This document shows, one piece after another, positions 9,197-17,389 of a DNA stretch of 64,000 nucleotides. A program made the position numbers and the translations under genes. The notes beneath the pieces were generated by a model. That model did not search any database and was not told where the DNA came from. It saw only the letters and a list, made by a program, of their open reading frames with translations. Source of the DNA: Pseudomonas frederiksbergensis (GTDB lineage Bacteria > Pseudomonadota > Gammaproteobacteria > Pseudomonadales > Pseudomonadaceae); contig NZ_JAAUOE010000013.1 in NCBI RefSeq assembly GCF_017114915.1, positions 62,001 through 126,000 of the forward strand, in the 5' to 3' direction. Positions within the stretch are counted from its first letter, which is position 1, and each line of letters opens with the position of its first letter.

Positions 9197-9628
9197 ATGA
9201 ACACCTATCGACATCCGGTTTCACAGCAAGACACACACAGCAAAGTAATCGGTTACCTGCTGTGGATTTTCGGTTTTACCGGGGCTCACCGCTTCTATTA
9301 CGGCAGGCCGGTGACCGGGACTATCTGGTTTTTCACCTTCGGCTTGCTGGGCATCGGCTGGTTGATTGACCTGTTTCTGATCCCGGCCATGGATCGTGAA
9401 GCGGACCTGCGCTTTACCGCCGGCCCCATCGAATACAACGTTGCGTGGATTCTGCTGACGTTTCTTGGGGTATTGGGTGTACACCGGATGTATCAGGGCA
9501 AGTGGATCAGCGGGTTGCTGTACCTGCTCACGGGCGGGTTGTTCTTTCTGGGGGTGTTGTATGACTTCTGGACACTGAATGACCAGATATCAGTTCGTAA
9601 TGCGCAGAACAGAGGTGCCTTCCAGTAA
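9197..9628 (+). CDS. TM2 domain protein with two TM2 repeats
   Basis: A 143-residue membrane protein made of two TM2 units, each a helix pair joined by a GAHRFYYGRP-type turn: first FGFTGAHRFYYGRPVTG..LIDLFLIP, second LGVLGVHRMYQGKWISG..LYDFWTL. The ATG at 9197 has GAGGT upstream. TM2 proteins are small inner membrane proteins with no agreed function in bacteria. A 250-base gap separates it from the divergent peptidase gene; I see no further gene there, only an AT-rich stretch likely to hold both promoters. Confidence 0.8.
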   Translation: MNTYRHPVSQQDTHSKVIGYLLWIFGFTGAHRFYYGRPVTGTIWFFTFGLLGIGWLIDLFLIPAMDREADLRFTAGPIEYNVAWILLTFLGVLGVHRMYQGKWISGLLYLLTGGLFFLGVLYDFWTLNDQISVRNAQNRGAFQ

Positions 9629-9629
9629 G

Positions 9630-9661
9630 CTGTGGCGAGGGAGCAAGCTCCCTCGCCACAG
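9630..9661. terminator. Hairpin between convergent genes
   Basis: A perfect inverted repeat (CTGTGGCGAGGGAG / CTCCCTCGCCACAG) starts 2 bases after the TM2 gene stop. It is followed by GGTTTTA and then by the stop of the convergent pyrC' at 9665. The strong stem plus short T-run fits an intrinsic terminator for the TM2 gene; it is also a REP-like half unit of the family at 25858-25991. Confidence 0.65.
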
Positions 9662-9664
9662 GTT

Positions 9665-10936
9665 TTATGCCTGGTGACTGATCCGACCGTCCACCAGGGT
9701 ATAACGCACCACGCCCGGCAGGCTGTGGCCAATGAACGGGCAGTTTTCGCCCTTGGACAGCCAGGTTTCACCCGCCACGGTCGAAGCCGCCGGGTCGAAC
9801 AGCACGATATCCGCCGCACCACCCACCGCCAATTTACCCGCCGGCAGGCGCAATGCCTCGGCAGGGCCGGCGCTCAAGCGAGCGAGCAGGGTTGGCAGGT
9901 CGAGCAAACCGTCCTCCACCAAGGTCATCGCCAGCGGTAACAGCAGTTCAACGCTGCTGATGCCCGGTTCGGTCGCGCCGAACGGTGCCAGTTTGGCATC
10001 GCGCTCGTGAGGCTGGTGATGGCTGGAGATGGCGGATACCACGCCGGATTTCACCGCTGCCCGCAGGCCATCGCGGTCCGCACGAGTGCGCAGCGGCGGC
10101 TGGACGTGATAGAGGCTGCTGAAGTCGATCAGCGCTTCGTCGGTGAGGATCAACTGATACAACGCCACGTCCGCCGTGACTTTCAGACCGCGGGCCTGGG
10201 CCTGAGCGATCAATGCCACGCCGCGTGCGCTGGTGAGCTGGCTGAAGTGCGCACGCACGCCGCTTTGCTCGACCAGCAGCAGATCCCGGGCCAGGGCCAC
10301 GGTTTCGGCGGTTTCCGGAATGCCCGGCAGACCGAGGAAACTGGCGGTCGGGCCTTCGTGGGCCAAGCCACCGTCGGCCAGATCATGGTCCTGCGAGTTG
10401 AAAATCACCGTCAGGTCGAACGTCGCCGCATATTCCAGCGCCCGGCACAGGGTGCGGGTGTTGTGGAAGCTCTCCAGACCGTTGCCAAAGGCCACGCAGC
10501 CGGCATCGCGCAAGGCAACGAGCTCTGCAAGCTGCTCGCCGTCCAGGCCTTTGCTCAGGGCGCCGATCGGGAACACTTTGGTGTTGCCGGCCTCGCGGGC
10601 GCGGTCGAGGATCAATTCAGCCACGGCCGAGGTGTCCAGCACCGGTCTGGTTTTCGGCGGGCAGCACAGGCTGGTCACGCCACCGGCCGCGGCGGCGCGG
10701 GTTTCGCTGGCGATCGAGCCTTTGCGGCTGTAGCCCGGCTCGCGCAGGGCGACGTTCAGGTCAACCAGGCCCGGGGCGGCCACCAGGCCTTTGGCGTCGA
10801 TGGTTTCTACAGCAGTGAAACCGGCAGGAGCGGCGCCAAGGGCGACGATTTTGCAGGCTTCAACGTGGATATCAGTCACTTGATCCAGGCCGCTGGCCGG
10901 ATCGATAACGCGTGCGCCGAGAATGCTGAGCTTCAC
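9665..10936 (-). CDS. pyrX: Inactive dihydroorotase-like subunit PyrC' (PyrX)
   Basis: A 423-residue amidohydrolase-family protein. In active dihydroorotases the N-terminal metal site reads D-x-H-x-H-L-R-E-P-G. Here it is [10 protein letters not shown], so both histidines are gone, as in the known non-catalytic Pseudomonas PyrC' that is needed to assemble aspartate transcarbamoylase. It starts with GTG at 10936, overlapping the pyrB stop by four bases, so the two subunits are coupled. The real dihydroorotase (pyrC) must lie elsewhere. Confidence 0.9.
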   Translation of the reverse strand: MKLSILGARVIDPASGLDQVTDIHVEACKIVALGAAPAGFTAVETIDAKGLVAAPGLVDLNVALREPGYSRKGSIASETRAAAAGGVTSLCCPPKTRPVLDTSAVAELILDRAREAGNTKVFPIGALSKGLDGEQLAELVALRDAGCVAFGNGLESFHNTRTLCRALEYAATFDLTVIFNSQDHDLADGGLAHEGPTASFLGLPGIPETAETVALARDLLLVEQSGVRAHFSQLTSARGVALIAQAQARGLKVTADVALYQLILTDEALIDFSSLYHVQPPLRTRADRDGLRAAVKSGVVSAISSHHQPHERDAKLAPFGATEPGISSVELLLPLAMTLVEDGLLDLPTLLARLSAGPAEALRLPAGKLAVGGAADIVLFDPAASTVAGETWLSKGENCPFIGHSLPGVVRYTLVDGRISHQA

Positions 10937-11937
10937 TGGGCGTTCTCCTGCTCGAATTGGCGCTGGGCTGTTTGCCCGCTCATGGCCATGGACAGCACGG
11001 CCATACGAATTGCGATGCCGTAGGTCACCTGGTTGAGGATCACCGAGTGCGGACCATCGGCCACCGCCGACTCAATCTCCACTCCACGGTTGATCGGCCC
11101 CGGGTGCATCACGATGGCATCGGGCTTGGCACCGGCCAGGCGCGCGGTGGTCAGGCCGAACAGGCGGTAGAACTCGCCTTCGCTCGGCAGCAGACCGCCG
11201 GTCATGCGTTCACGCTGCAGGCGCAGCATGATCACCACGTCGACGTCTTTCAGGCCTTCGGTCATGTCGGTGTAGACCTTCACGCCGTACTGCTCGATGC
11301 CGATCGGCAGCAGGGTTTTCGGCGCGATCACGCGGATGTCCGGGCAGCCGAGGGTTTTCAGGGCCAGCATGTTCGAGCGCGCTACCCGCGAGTGCAGGAT
11401 GTCGCCGACGATGGCCACCGAGAGGTTTTCGAAGCCGCCCTTGTGCCGACGAATGGTGAGCATGTCGAGCATGCCCTGGGTCGGGTGCGCGTGACGGCCG
11501 TCGCCGCCGTTGATGATCGCCACTTGCGGGCACACATGCTCGGCAATGAAGTGCGCCGCCCCGGAATCACCGTGGCGCACGACGAACATGTCGGCGGCCA
11601 TGGCTTCCAGGTTGCGCAGGGTGTCGAGCAGGGTTTCGCCCTTGCTCGCCGACGATGTCGACACGTTCAGGGTGATCACGTCGGCCGACAGCCGCTGGGC
11701 CGCCAGCTCGAAGGTGGTGCGGGTGCGGGTGGAGTTCTCGAAGAACACGTTGCACACGGTCTTGCCGCGCAGCAACGGGACTTTCTTCACCGCCCGGGCG
11801 CCGACTTCGAGGAACGAGTCGGCGGTGTCGAGGATTTCCGTCAGCAGCTCGCGGCGCAAACCGTCGAGCGAGAGGAAGTGGCGCAGCTGGCCCTGATCAT
11901 TGAGCTGCAGCGGGCGCTTGGTTTCTAGAGGCGTCAT
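10933..11937 (-). CDS. pyrB: Aspartate carbamoyltransferase catalytic subunit
   Basis: A 334-residue enzyme joining carbamoyl phosphate and aspartate in pyrimidine synthesis. The carbamoyl-phosphate loop [19 protein letters not shown], the catalytic HPTQGMLDM and the C-terminal [12 protein letters not shown] are present. The ATG at 11937 gives the Pseudomonas N-terminus and length; an upstream in-frame codon at 11955 is less likely. Pseudomonas ATCase has no PyrI; it is a dodecamer with the PyrC'-type subunit encoded next door. pyrR lies 27 bases upstream in the same direction. Confidence 0.95.
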   Translation of the reverse strand: MTPLETKRPLQLNDQGQLRHFLSLDGLRRELLTEILDTADSFLEVGARAVKKVPLLRGKTVCNVFFENSTRTRTTFELAAQRLSADVITLNVSTSSASKGETLLDTLRNLEAMAADMFVVRHGDSGAAHFIAEHVCPQVAIINGGDGRHAHPTQGMLDMLTIRRHKGGFENLSVAIVGDILHSRVARSNMLALKTLGCPDIRVIAPKTLLPIGIEQYGVKVYTDMTEGLKDVDVVIMLRLQRERMTGGLLPSEGEFYRLFGLTTARLAGAKPDAIVMHPGPINRGVEIESAVADGPHSVILNQVTYGIAIRMAVLSMAMSGQTAQRQFEQENAQ

Positions 11938-11964
11938 CGCGAGGGGGACTCTCAATAGGGCGAA

Positions 11965-12468
11965 TTAAAGGGCGAGGTCTTGCAGTTCGAGCTTGAGTTC
12001 CGGGCCGGACAGCTTCACCCGTTCGTGGGCCGCCAGCGCCAGGGTCGCACCGACCACGTTCGGGCGGATCGGCAGCTCACCGGCGTCCAGGTCCAGCAGG
12101 CACACCAGCGTCACGCTGGCCGGGCGGCCGTAGTCGAACAGTTCGTTCATCGCGGCGCGGATGGTCCGACCGCTCATCAGCACGTCATCGATCAGCACCA
12201 GGTGCTGGCCTTCGATCTCGAATGGCAGCGCCGAAGGACGCACTTGCGGGTGCAGGCCGCTCTGGCTGAAGTCGTCGCGGTAGAAGGACACATCAAGGGT
12301 GCCCAGCGGCGCGTCGCTGCCCAACTCCTTGAGCAACGCCTGAGCGACCCAGATGCCACCGGTCCGAATACCGATATAACGCGGTTCGCTGATGCCACGG
12401 TTTTCCAGGTAAGCCTTGAGACGGATCGCCATCTGGCTGATCAGTTCGGCGGGATTAGGCAGGCTCAT
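11965..12468 (-). CDS. pyrR: PyrR, pyrimidine operon regulator / uracil phosphoribosyltransferase
   Basis: A 167-residue phosphoribosyltransferase-fold protein. The PRPP-binding motif [17 protein letters not shown] lies in the middle, preceded by the flexible-loop [11 protein letters not shown]. PyrR proteins of Gram-positives bind pyr mRNA; in Pseudomonas PyrR is reported to influence pyr gene transcription by another route. It leads the pyrR-pyrB-pyrC' set and has TTTGCTCCTT upstream (read leftward AAGGAGCAAA), a good ribosome site. Confidence 0.92.
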   Translation of the reverse strand: MSLPNPAELISQMAIRLKAYLENRGISEPRYIGIRTGGIWVAQALLKELGSDAPLGTLDVSFYRDDFSQSGLHPQVRPSALPFEIEGQHLVLIDDVLMSGRTIRAAMNELFDYGRPASVTLVCLLDLDAGELPIRPNVVGATLALAAHERVKLSGPELKLELQDLAL

Positions 12469-12486
12469 GGTTTGCTCCTTCTTGGT

Positions 12487-12529
12487 CCCGAGCCCGCTTT
12501 GTGGGTATGGCGCGTGGGTAGGGCTCGGG
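12487..12529. promoter_or_regulatory. Inverted repeat in the ruvX-pyrR gap
   Basis: A perfect 9-base inverted repeat, CCCGAGCCC at 12487-12495 and GGGCTCGGG at 12521-12529, lies just upstream of the pyrR ribosome site and about 40 bases after the ruvX stop. The 25-base loop and the absence of a T-run make a classical terminator unlikely. It could be an RNA control hairpin for the pyr genes or a weak transcript end for ruvX. Confidence 0.4.
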
Positions 12530-12566
12530 TTGTAGCTAAGGGAGCCGCCGTAGCGACTCTTCAGAA

Positions 12567-13013
12567 TCAGGTGCTGGAGGATTCGAACAATGCGGTGTTT
12601 TCGTCGAGCCAGCCTTGCAGCAACAGTGCGGCGGCGATGGCATCAACCGGGTTGTCGCGGTAACTGCCTTTCTGGCCGCCACGGACCAGGCGTTCACCCT
12701 TGGCTTCGAAGGTGGTCAGGCGTTCATCGTGAGTATAGAAGGGCAGGTTGTAGCGGCCGTTCAGGCGGCGGGCGAACTTTTCGGCCCGCAGGCACATGTC
12801 GCTGGGTGTGCCGTCCATGTTCAGCGGCAGGCCGACCACCACAGCGTCGGGTTTCCACTCTTTGATCAGGGCTTCGACCTGATTCCAGTCGGGAATGCCG
12901 TTTTGTGCCTTCAAGGTGCACAGCTCGCGGGCCTGGCCGGTAATCACCTGGCCGACCGCCACGCCGATCTGTTTGGTGCCGTAGTCGAACCCCAGAATCA
13001 ACCGCAGAGCCAT
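12567..13013 (-). CDS. ruvX: YqgF/RuvX, pre-16S rRNA nuclease
   Basis: A 148-residue RNase H-fold protein with the first acidic motif [15 protein letters not shown] and the later [13 protein letters not shown] and DERLTTFEA motifs. The family processes the 5' end of pre-16S rRNA and was earlier named a putative Holliday junction resolvase. The ATG at 13013 shares its last base with the TGA of algH (TGATG), so translation is coupled to the upstream gene. Longer upstream frames are open but do not match the family. Confidence 0.92.
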   Translation of the reverse strand: MALRLILGFDYGTKQIGVAVGQVITGQARELCTLKAQNGIPDWNQVEALIKEWKPDAVVVGLPLNMDGTPSDMCLRAEKFARRLNGRYNLPFYTHDERLTTFEAKGERLVRGGQKGSYRDNPVDAIAAALLLQGWLDENTALFESSST

Positions 13014-13585
13014 CAGGCGTGCCCCGCCTGGCTGGTGAGCAGGCTGAGGTTGATACCCAGGTGCCTGGCCGCCGCTTCGAGACGCAATTCGCTGCTGGTG
13101 TTGAACAGAATGTCGGCATGGAACGGGCAAGTCAGCCAGGCGTTGTCGGCCAGTTCGGCTTCCAGTTGCCCGGCTTCCCAACCGGCATAGCCGAGGGTGA
13201 TCACACTTTTCGCGGGGCCGACGCCGTCGGCGATGGCGAACAGCACATCCTGGGAGGTCGACAGCGACAACTCGCCATCCAGATCAACGGTAGCCTGATA
13301 GGTTTTCCCCGACGGGTGCAGGACAAAACCACGATCGGTTTGCACCGGGCCGCCGATAAAGATCGGCACGTGCTGGCAGAGCGCTGGCGGTTCGATATCG
13401 GGGCGCAATTGCTCGAGGATATCGGCCAGGTTCAGGTCCTGCGGACGGTTGACCACCAGCCCCATGGCACCATTGGCCGTGTGCTCGACGATGTAGGTCA
13501 AGGTGTGCGCAAAGTTCGGGTCGGCCATGTGAGGCATGGCGATCAGGAAGTGATGCTTGAGGTAGCTGGGGCTGACGTTCTTCAT
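13013..13585 (-). CDS. algH: AlgH/YqgE family protein (UPF0301)
   Basis: A 190-residue protein of the YqgE/AlgH family, with the conserved YLKHHFLIAMPHMADPNFAH N-terminus, GAMGLVVNRP and the FIGGPVQTDRGFVLH core. AlgH was named as a regulator of alginate production in P. aeruginosa, but the biochemical role is unclear. The ATG at 13585 fits PAO1 AlgH; the frame is open further upstream. It lies between tonB and ruvX, all leftward, in the conserved PAO1 order. Confidence 0.9.
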   Translation of the reverse strand: MKNVSPSYLKHHFLIAMPHMADPNFAHTLTYIVEHTANGAMGLVVNRPQDLNLADILEQLRPDIEPPALCQHVPIFIGGPVQTDRGFVLHPSGKTYQATVDLDGELSLSTSQDVLFAIADGVGPAKSVITLGYAGWEAGQLEAELADNAWLTCPFHADILFNTSSELRLEAAARHLGINLSLLTSQAGHA

Positions 13586-13685
13586 GAGCGCTAGTGTGGC
13601 GTTGGAGGGGCGAACTGACAAGCTGAGGATGCACAGGAAATGCCCGAATACCCCTGACAGCACCGATCCAATGTGGGAGCGCTGG

Positions 13686-14585
13686 TCAATTACTGGACAA
13701 CCGGTCCCCACGGGCAAACTTCCAGGTGCGGATGATTTCCAGACGATCGATATCCGACAGATCCCCGGTAAAGGGTGCGAACGGCGCGGCCAGCCTTACG
13801 ATACGTTGGGCCGCCTGGTCCAGCAGCGGCTGTCCGGACGATTCCAGCACCAACACTTCATACAGCGAGCCGTCGCGGTTGATCGAGACCATCAGGCGCA
13901 AATTGCCGTAAATCTGTTTGCGCCGGGCTTCGTCGGGGTAATTGAGGTTGCCGATGCGCTCGACCTTCTTGCGCCATTCGTCCTTGTACCAGGCGCCCTT
14001 GTCACGCATGGTCGACGCGGCGCTCAAACGGTGAATGCGCGGGCGCTTGGCGTACAGCTGTTGTTCATTGGCCAGTTCCGCTTCCAGGCTGGCGATGTCG
14101 CTGGACAGCTGCGAGCTGTCGAAGGTCGGTGCCTCGATCTTGGGCTTGATCTCGGTCTTGACGTCTTCCTGCTTGGCCGCGGCTTTTTTCGGCTTCGGCG
14201 CGACGGTCGTCACGGCTGCCTTGGGCGCGGCTTCCTGCACTTGAGGTTTGGCGGTGGGCGGCGGGGTGACCTTCTGCACCTGGTTGTCCTGGAAGGGCGC
14301 GACCTCGGTGGTCTTGGGGATCGCCTTTTTCTCCAGGGTGCCACTGCCTTGCTGATTCTCTTGAGCGAGAAAATCGGCTTTCTTGGGCTTGGTTTCACTT
14401 TTGAAGGTGGCGAGGGTGATTTCCAGGGTTTTGCTGATTTGCTTGGGTTCGACCATGGTGAACCCGACGCCCAACAACAAGGCCAGGTGAATCAGCGCCG
14501 CGAGAAACAGGGTAAAACCGAGGCGATCAGCCGGACGCACGCCACGATGGGCGAGTTCAGCGGGCAGATCGGACGGGAGTGTCAT
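13686..14585 (-). CDS. tonB: TonB-type energy transducer (TonB3-like)
   Basis: A 299-residue protein: short cytoplasmic start, one membrane helix (FTLFLAALIHLALLLGVGF, about residues 22-40), a long charged Lys/Glu/Ala-rich periplasmic spacer (about 60-165) and a C-terminal TonB domain (YPDEARRKQIYGNLRLMVSI, SINRDGSLYEVLVLESSG). The start is the ATG at 14585. The place next to gshB and the pil-chp genes matches PAO1 tonB3, which is needed for twitching motility there. No exbB/exbD lie nearby, so partners are encoded elsewhere. Confidence 0.85.
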   Translation of the reverse strand: MTLPSDLPAELAHRGVRPADRLGFTLFLAALIHLALLLGVGFTMVEPKQISKTLEITLATFKSETKPKKADFLAQENQQGSGTLEKKAIPKTTEVAPFQDNQVQKVTPPPTAKPQVQEAAPKAAVTTVAPKPKKAAAKQEDVKTEIKPKIEAPTFDSSQLSSDIASLEAELANEQQLYAKRPRIHRLSAASTMRDKGAWYKDEWRKKVERIGNLNYPDEARRKQIYGNLRLMVSINRDGSLYEVLVLESSGQPLLDQAAQRIVRLAAPFAPFTGDLSDIDRLEIIRTWKFARGDRLSSN

Positions 14586-14662
14586 GACAAGAAAACCAAC
14601 ATCGCGTTTTTTACAGGCCGGCGATGATAACGCAATGTTGGTCGGTTCTTGGCTGTTCTCGA

Positions 14663-15616
14663 TCAACGAGACTTGAGCTTCTGATCGATGGCATCCATCA
14701 ACTGGCCGCCGATGTCGGTGCCGAACGCGTTATCGATCTCGCGAATGCAGGTCGGGCTGGTGACGTTGATTTCGGTCAGGTGCTCGCCGATCACGTCGAG
14801 ACCCACGAACAGCAAGCCTTTCTCACGCAGGGTCGGGCCGACTTGTGCGGCGATCCAGCGATCCTTGTCGGTCAGCGGACGGGCTTCGCCACGACCCCCG
14901 GCGGCGAGGTTGCCACGGGTTTCGCCGTGGGCGGGAATCCGGGCCAGGCAGTAATCCACCGGCTCGCCGTCGATCATCAGGATGCGCTTGTCGCCATCGA
15001 CGATCGCCGGCAGGTAACCCTGGATCATGATCTGCTGCTTGCCATGCAGGGTCAGGGTCTCGAGGATCACCGACAGGTTCGGGTGGCCAGCGGTGTGACG
15101 GAAGATCGACGAACCGCCCATGCCGTCCAGCGGCTTGAGGATCACGTCACCGTGATGGTCGGCGAATTCACGCAACACGTCCGGGCGGCGGCTGACGATG
15201 GTCGGCGGCGTGCACTGCGGGAACAGCGTGGCGAACAGTTTTTCGTTGCAGTCGCGCAGGCTTTGCGGCTTGTTGACCACCAGCACGCCGGCGTTTTCGG
15301 CCTGCTCCAGCAGGTAAGTGGAGTAGACGAATTCCATGTCGAACGGCGGATCCTTGCGCATCAGGATCACGTCCAGATCGCTCAGCAGTGAATCGGATTC
15401 GGCGCCCAGTTCGAACCACTTATGCGGGTCGGCGAAGACTTTCAGCGGACGCATCCGCGCGCGCGCCTGGCCCTCGGCCTGATACAAATCGCGCTGTTCC
15501 ATATAGAACAGTTCCCAGCCACGCTTTTGCGCGGCCAGCAGCATGGCCAGCGAGCTATCCTTTTTATAGGAGATGCCGGCGATGGGGTCCATGACAATCC
15601 CGACGCGAACGCTCAT
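14663..15616 (-). CDS. gshB: Glutathione synthetase
   Basis: A 317-residue ATP-grasp enzyme that adds glycine to gamma-glutamylcysteine. Seen are the N-terminal VGIVMDPIAGISYKKDSS, the ATP-binding VILKPLDGMGGSSIFR and the C-terminal INVTSPTCIREID metal/substrate motif. The ATG at 15616 (MSVRVGI) is preferred over upstream in-frame codons. It heads the leftward run gshB-tonB-algH-ruvX and is divergent from pilG, with a 233-base gap that should hold both promoters. Confidence 0.95.
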   Translation of the reverse strand: MSVRVGIVMDPIAGISYKKDSSLAMLLAAQKRGWELFYMEQRDLYQAEGQARARMRPLKVFADPHKWFELGAESDSLLSDLDVILMRKDPPFDMEFVYSTYLLEQAENAGVLVVNKPQSLRDCNEKLFATLFPQCTPPTIVSRRPDVLREFADHHGDVILKPLDGMGGSSIFRHTAGHPNLSVILETLTLHGKQQIMIQGYLPAIVDGDKRILMIDGEPVDYCLARIPAHGETRGNLAAGGRGEARPLTDKDRWIAAQVGPTLREKGLLFVGLDVIGEHLTEINVTSPTCIREIDNAFGTDIGGQLMDAIDQKLKSR

Positions 15617-15849
15617 GGGGTTTTCCTCGAAATTGGGGTGGAAAGTGCAGTGAAAAAGTGGCGTCAGAGTGGCGCTGAGTGGGTTCCCGGTCAAGGAAAA
15701 ACCACCGCCAGGGTCGCCCGATAGATTGGATGGGGAGACTGTGCTAAAAAGGCTGCCATGCCGTATTGGCCCTTGAGTATCAAGGGTTTCGAGCCAACGG
15801 TGAGTGGCAAACGGACAAATTGATTCACAAAGGCGACGGTAGAGCCCCT

Positions 15850-16254
15850 ATGGAACAGCATTCCAGCGCCTTGAAGGTCATGGTGATCGACGATTCGAAA
15901 ACGATTCGTCGCACCGCCGAAACGCTGTTGAAAAACGTGGGCTGTGAAGTCATCACCGCAATCGATGGTTTCGATGCCCTGGCCAAGATTGCCGACAATC
16001 ATCCCGGCATCATCTTTGTCGACATCATGATGCCGCGTCTGGATGGCTATCAGACCTGCGCATTGATCAAGAACAACAGTGCGTTCAAGTCCACGCCAGT
16101 GATTATGCTGTCGTCCAGGGACGGGTTGTTCGATAAGGCCAAGGGGCGGATCGTCGGTTCCGACCAGTTTTTGACCAAGCCTTTCAGCAAGGAAGAACTG
16201 CTGAACGCGATCCAGGCCCACGTACCGGGCTTTGCCGCCGTTTCGCCGCAGTAG
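15850..16254 (+). CDS. pilG: Twitching motility response regulator PilG
   Basis: A 134-residue single-domain CheY-like receiver. The acidic pair is in VMVIDDSKTIRR, the phospho-acceptor Asp in IIFVDIMMPRLDG, and the conserved Lys in FLTKPFSKEEL. In P. aeruginosa PilG is phosphorylated by ChpA and promotes pilus extension and cAMP signalling. The ATG at 15850 (MEQHSSALK) gives the PAO1 length. It is the first gene of the Pil-Chp cluster. Confidence 0.95.
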   Translation: MEQHSSALKVMVIDDSKTIRRTAETLLKNVGCEVITAIDGFDALAKIADNHPGIIFVDIMMPRLDGYQTCALIKNNSAFKSTPVIMLSSRDGLFDKAKGRIVGSDQFLTKPFSKEELLNAIQAHVPGFAAVSPQ

Positions 16255-16311
16255 GACACGCACAGTGACGCTCGGCCATGGGGCCCGGTGTCGACAAGAA
16301 TGGGGAAGACC

Positions 16312-16677
16312 ATGGCACGTATTCTGATCGTCGATGACTCGCCGACCGAAATGTACAAACTGACCGGCATGCTCGAAAAGCACGGTCATGAGGTGTTGAA
16401 AGCCGAAAACGGCGCCGACGGCGTGGCCCTGGCTCGTCAGGAAAAACCCGACGCGGTGCTGATGGACATCGTCATGCCCGGCCTCAATGGTTTCCAGGCG
16501 ACCCGTCAGCTGACCAAAGACCCGGAAACCGGGCACATCCCGGTGATCATCATCACCACCAAGGATCAGGAAACCGACAAAGTCTGGGGCACGCGCCAAG
16601 GCGCCAGGGACTACCTGACCAAACCGGTCGACGAAGACACCCTGATCAAGACCCTGAACAACGTGCTGGCCGGTTGA
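16312..16677 (+). CDS. pilH: Twitching motility response regulator PilH
   Basis: A 121-residue CheY-like receiver with ILIVDDSPTEMYKL, phospho-acceptor Asp in AVLMDIVMPGLNG and Lys in DYLTKPVDEDTL. PilH is the second receiver of the Pil-Chp system and opposes or drains PilG signalling. The ATG at 16312 (MARILIVDD) matches the 121-residue family form. It is followed 10 bases later by pilI. Confidence 0.94.
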   Translation: MARILIVDDSPTEMYKLTGMLEKHGHEVLKAENGADGVALARQEKPDAVLMDIVMPGLNGFQATRQLTKDPETGHIPVIIITTKDQETDKVWGTRQGARDYLTKPVDEDTLIKTLNNVLAG

Positions 16678-16687
16678 TCGTCCGGCC

Positions 16688-17242
16688 ATGACCGAGTCGC
16701 TGACGGCCTTCGAACTGCTGTTGCAGATTGACCAGCGCTGTCGTCTGCTGGCGGCGGACCTGCCGTCCCAACCGACCCGACAGGACCGCTGGAGCGGCAT
16801 CGGCTTTCGACTGGGCGAGCAGTGGTATGTCGCGCCCATGGGCGAGGTCAGCGAAGTGCTGCACGAGCCGCGTTTCACACAGTTACCGGGTGTGAAACCC
16901 TGGGTCAAAGGCGTGGCTAACCTGCGCGGGCGATTGCTGCCGATCATGGATTTGGGCGGCTTCTTTTCAGGTAATGAGACGGGTCATGAACTATCGGCCC
17001 TGCGCAAGCAGCGGCGGGTATTGGTGGTGGAGCACAACGATGTGTTTGCCGGGTTGATGGTCGATGAAGTCTTTGGCTTGCAGCACTTTGCCCAGGACAG
17101 TCTGGAACCGGTGCCCATGGACGAGCAGCTGGGGCCGATCGCACCGTTCGTCAAAGGCCGGTTTCAGCGTGAACAGAATTGGCAGGTGTTCAGCCCGTTT
17201 GCGTTGGCGCAGTCGCAAGGTTTCATGAACGTAGCGCTGTAG
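16688..17242 (+). CDS. pilI: CheW-like adaptor PilI
   Basis: A 184-residue CheW-domain protein (GIGFRLGEQWYVAPMGEVSEV, VKGVANLRGRLLPIMDLGGFF, VLVVEHNDVFAGLMVDEVFG). It should couple the PilJ receptor to the ChpA kinase. A GTAGGAG-type REPIN follows the stop and separates it from pilJ, so the two may not share one uninterrupted transcript. Confidence 0.93.
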   Translation: MTESLTAFELLLQIDQRCRLLAADLPSQPTRQDRWSGIGFRLGEQWYVAPMGEVSEVLHEPRFTQLPGVKPWVKGVANLRGRLLPIMDLGGFFSGNETGHELSALRKQRRVLVVEHNDVFAGLMVDEVFGLQHFAQDSLEPVPMDEQLGPIAPFVKGRFQREQNWQVFSPFALAQSQGFMNVAL

Positions 17243-17262
17243 CCGGGGCGGTGGCGCAATCC

Positions 17263-17351
17263 TGTAGGAGCGAGGCTTGCCCGCGAAGAACGAAAACGCG
17301 GTGTTCCTGCAAGACCGCAGCGCCTGCTTCGCGGGCAAGCCTCGCTCCTAC
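17263..17351. repeat. REPIN-type inverted repeat inside the pil-chp cluster
   Basis: Two arms of the TGTAGGAGCGAGGCTTGCCC / GGGCAAGCCTCGCTCCTAC type flank about 40 bases. The element fills most of the 147-base pilI-pilJ gap. A strong RNA hairpin here could stabilise the upstream pilGHI message or lower pilJ-chpA expression. Confidence 0.85.
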
Positions 17352-17389
17352 GGGGCATAGGTTGAATTGGGTAGGACAGGCGAGGACCG

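Noticed and set aside
12487..12529. PyrR-binding attenuator of the Bacillus type before pyrR
   Set aside because: There is only one simple hairpin and no T-run or visible anti-terminator, so the Bacillus-type mechanism is not supported; it is listed only as an inverted repeat.
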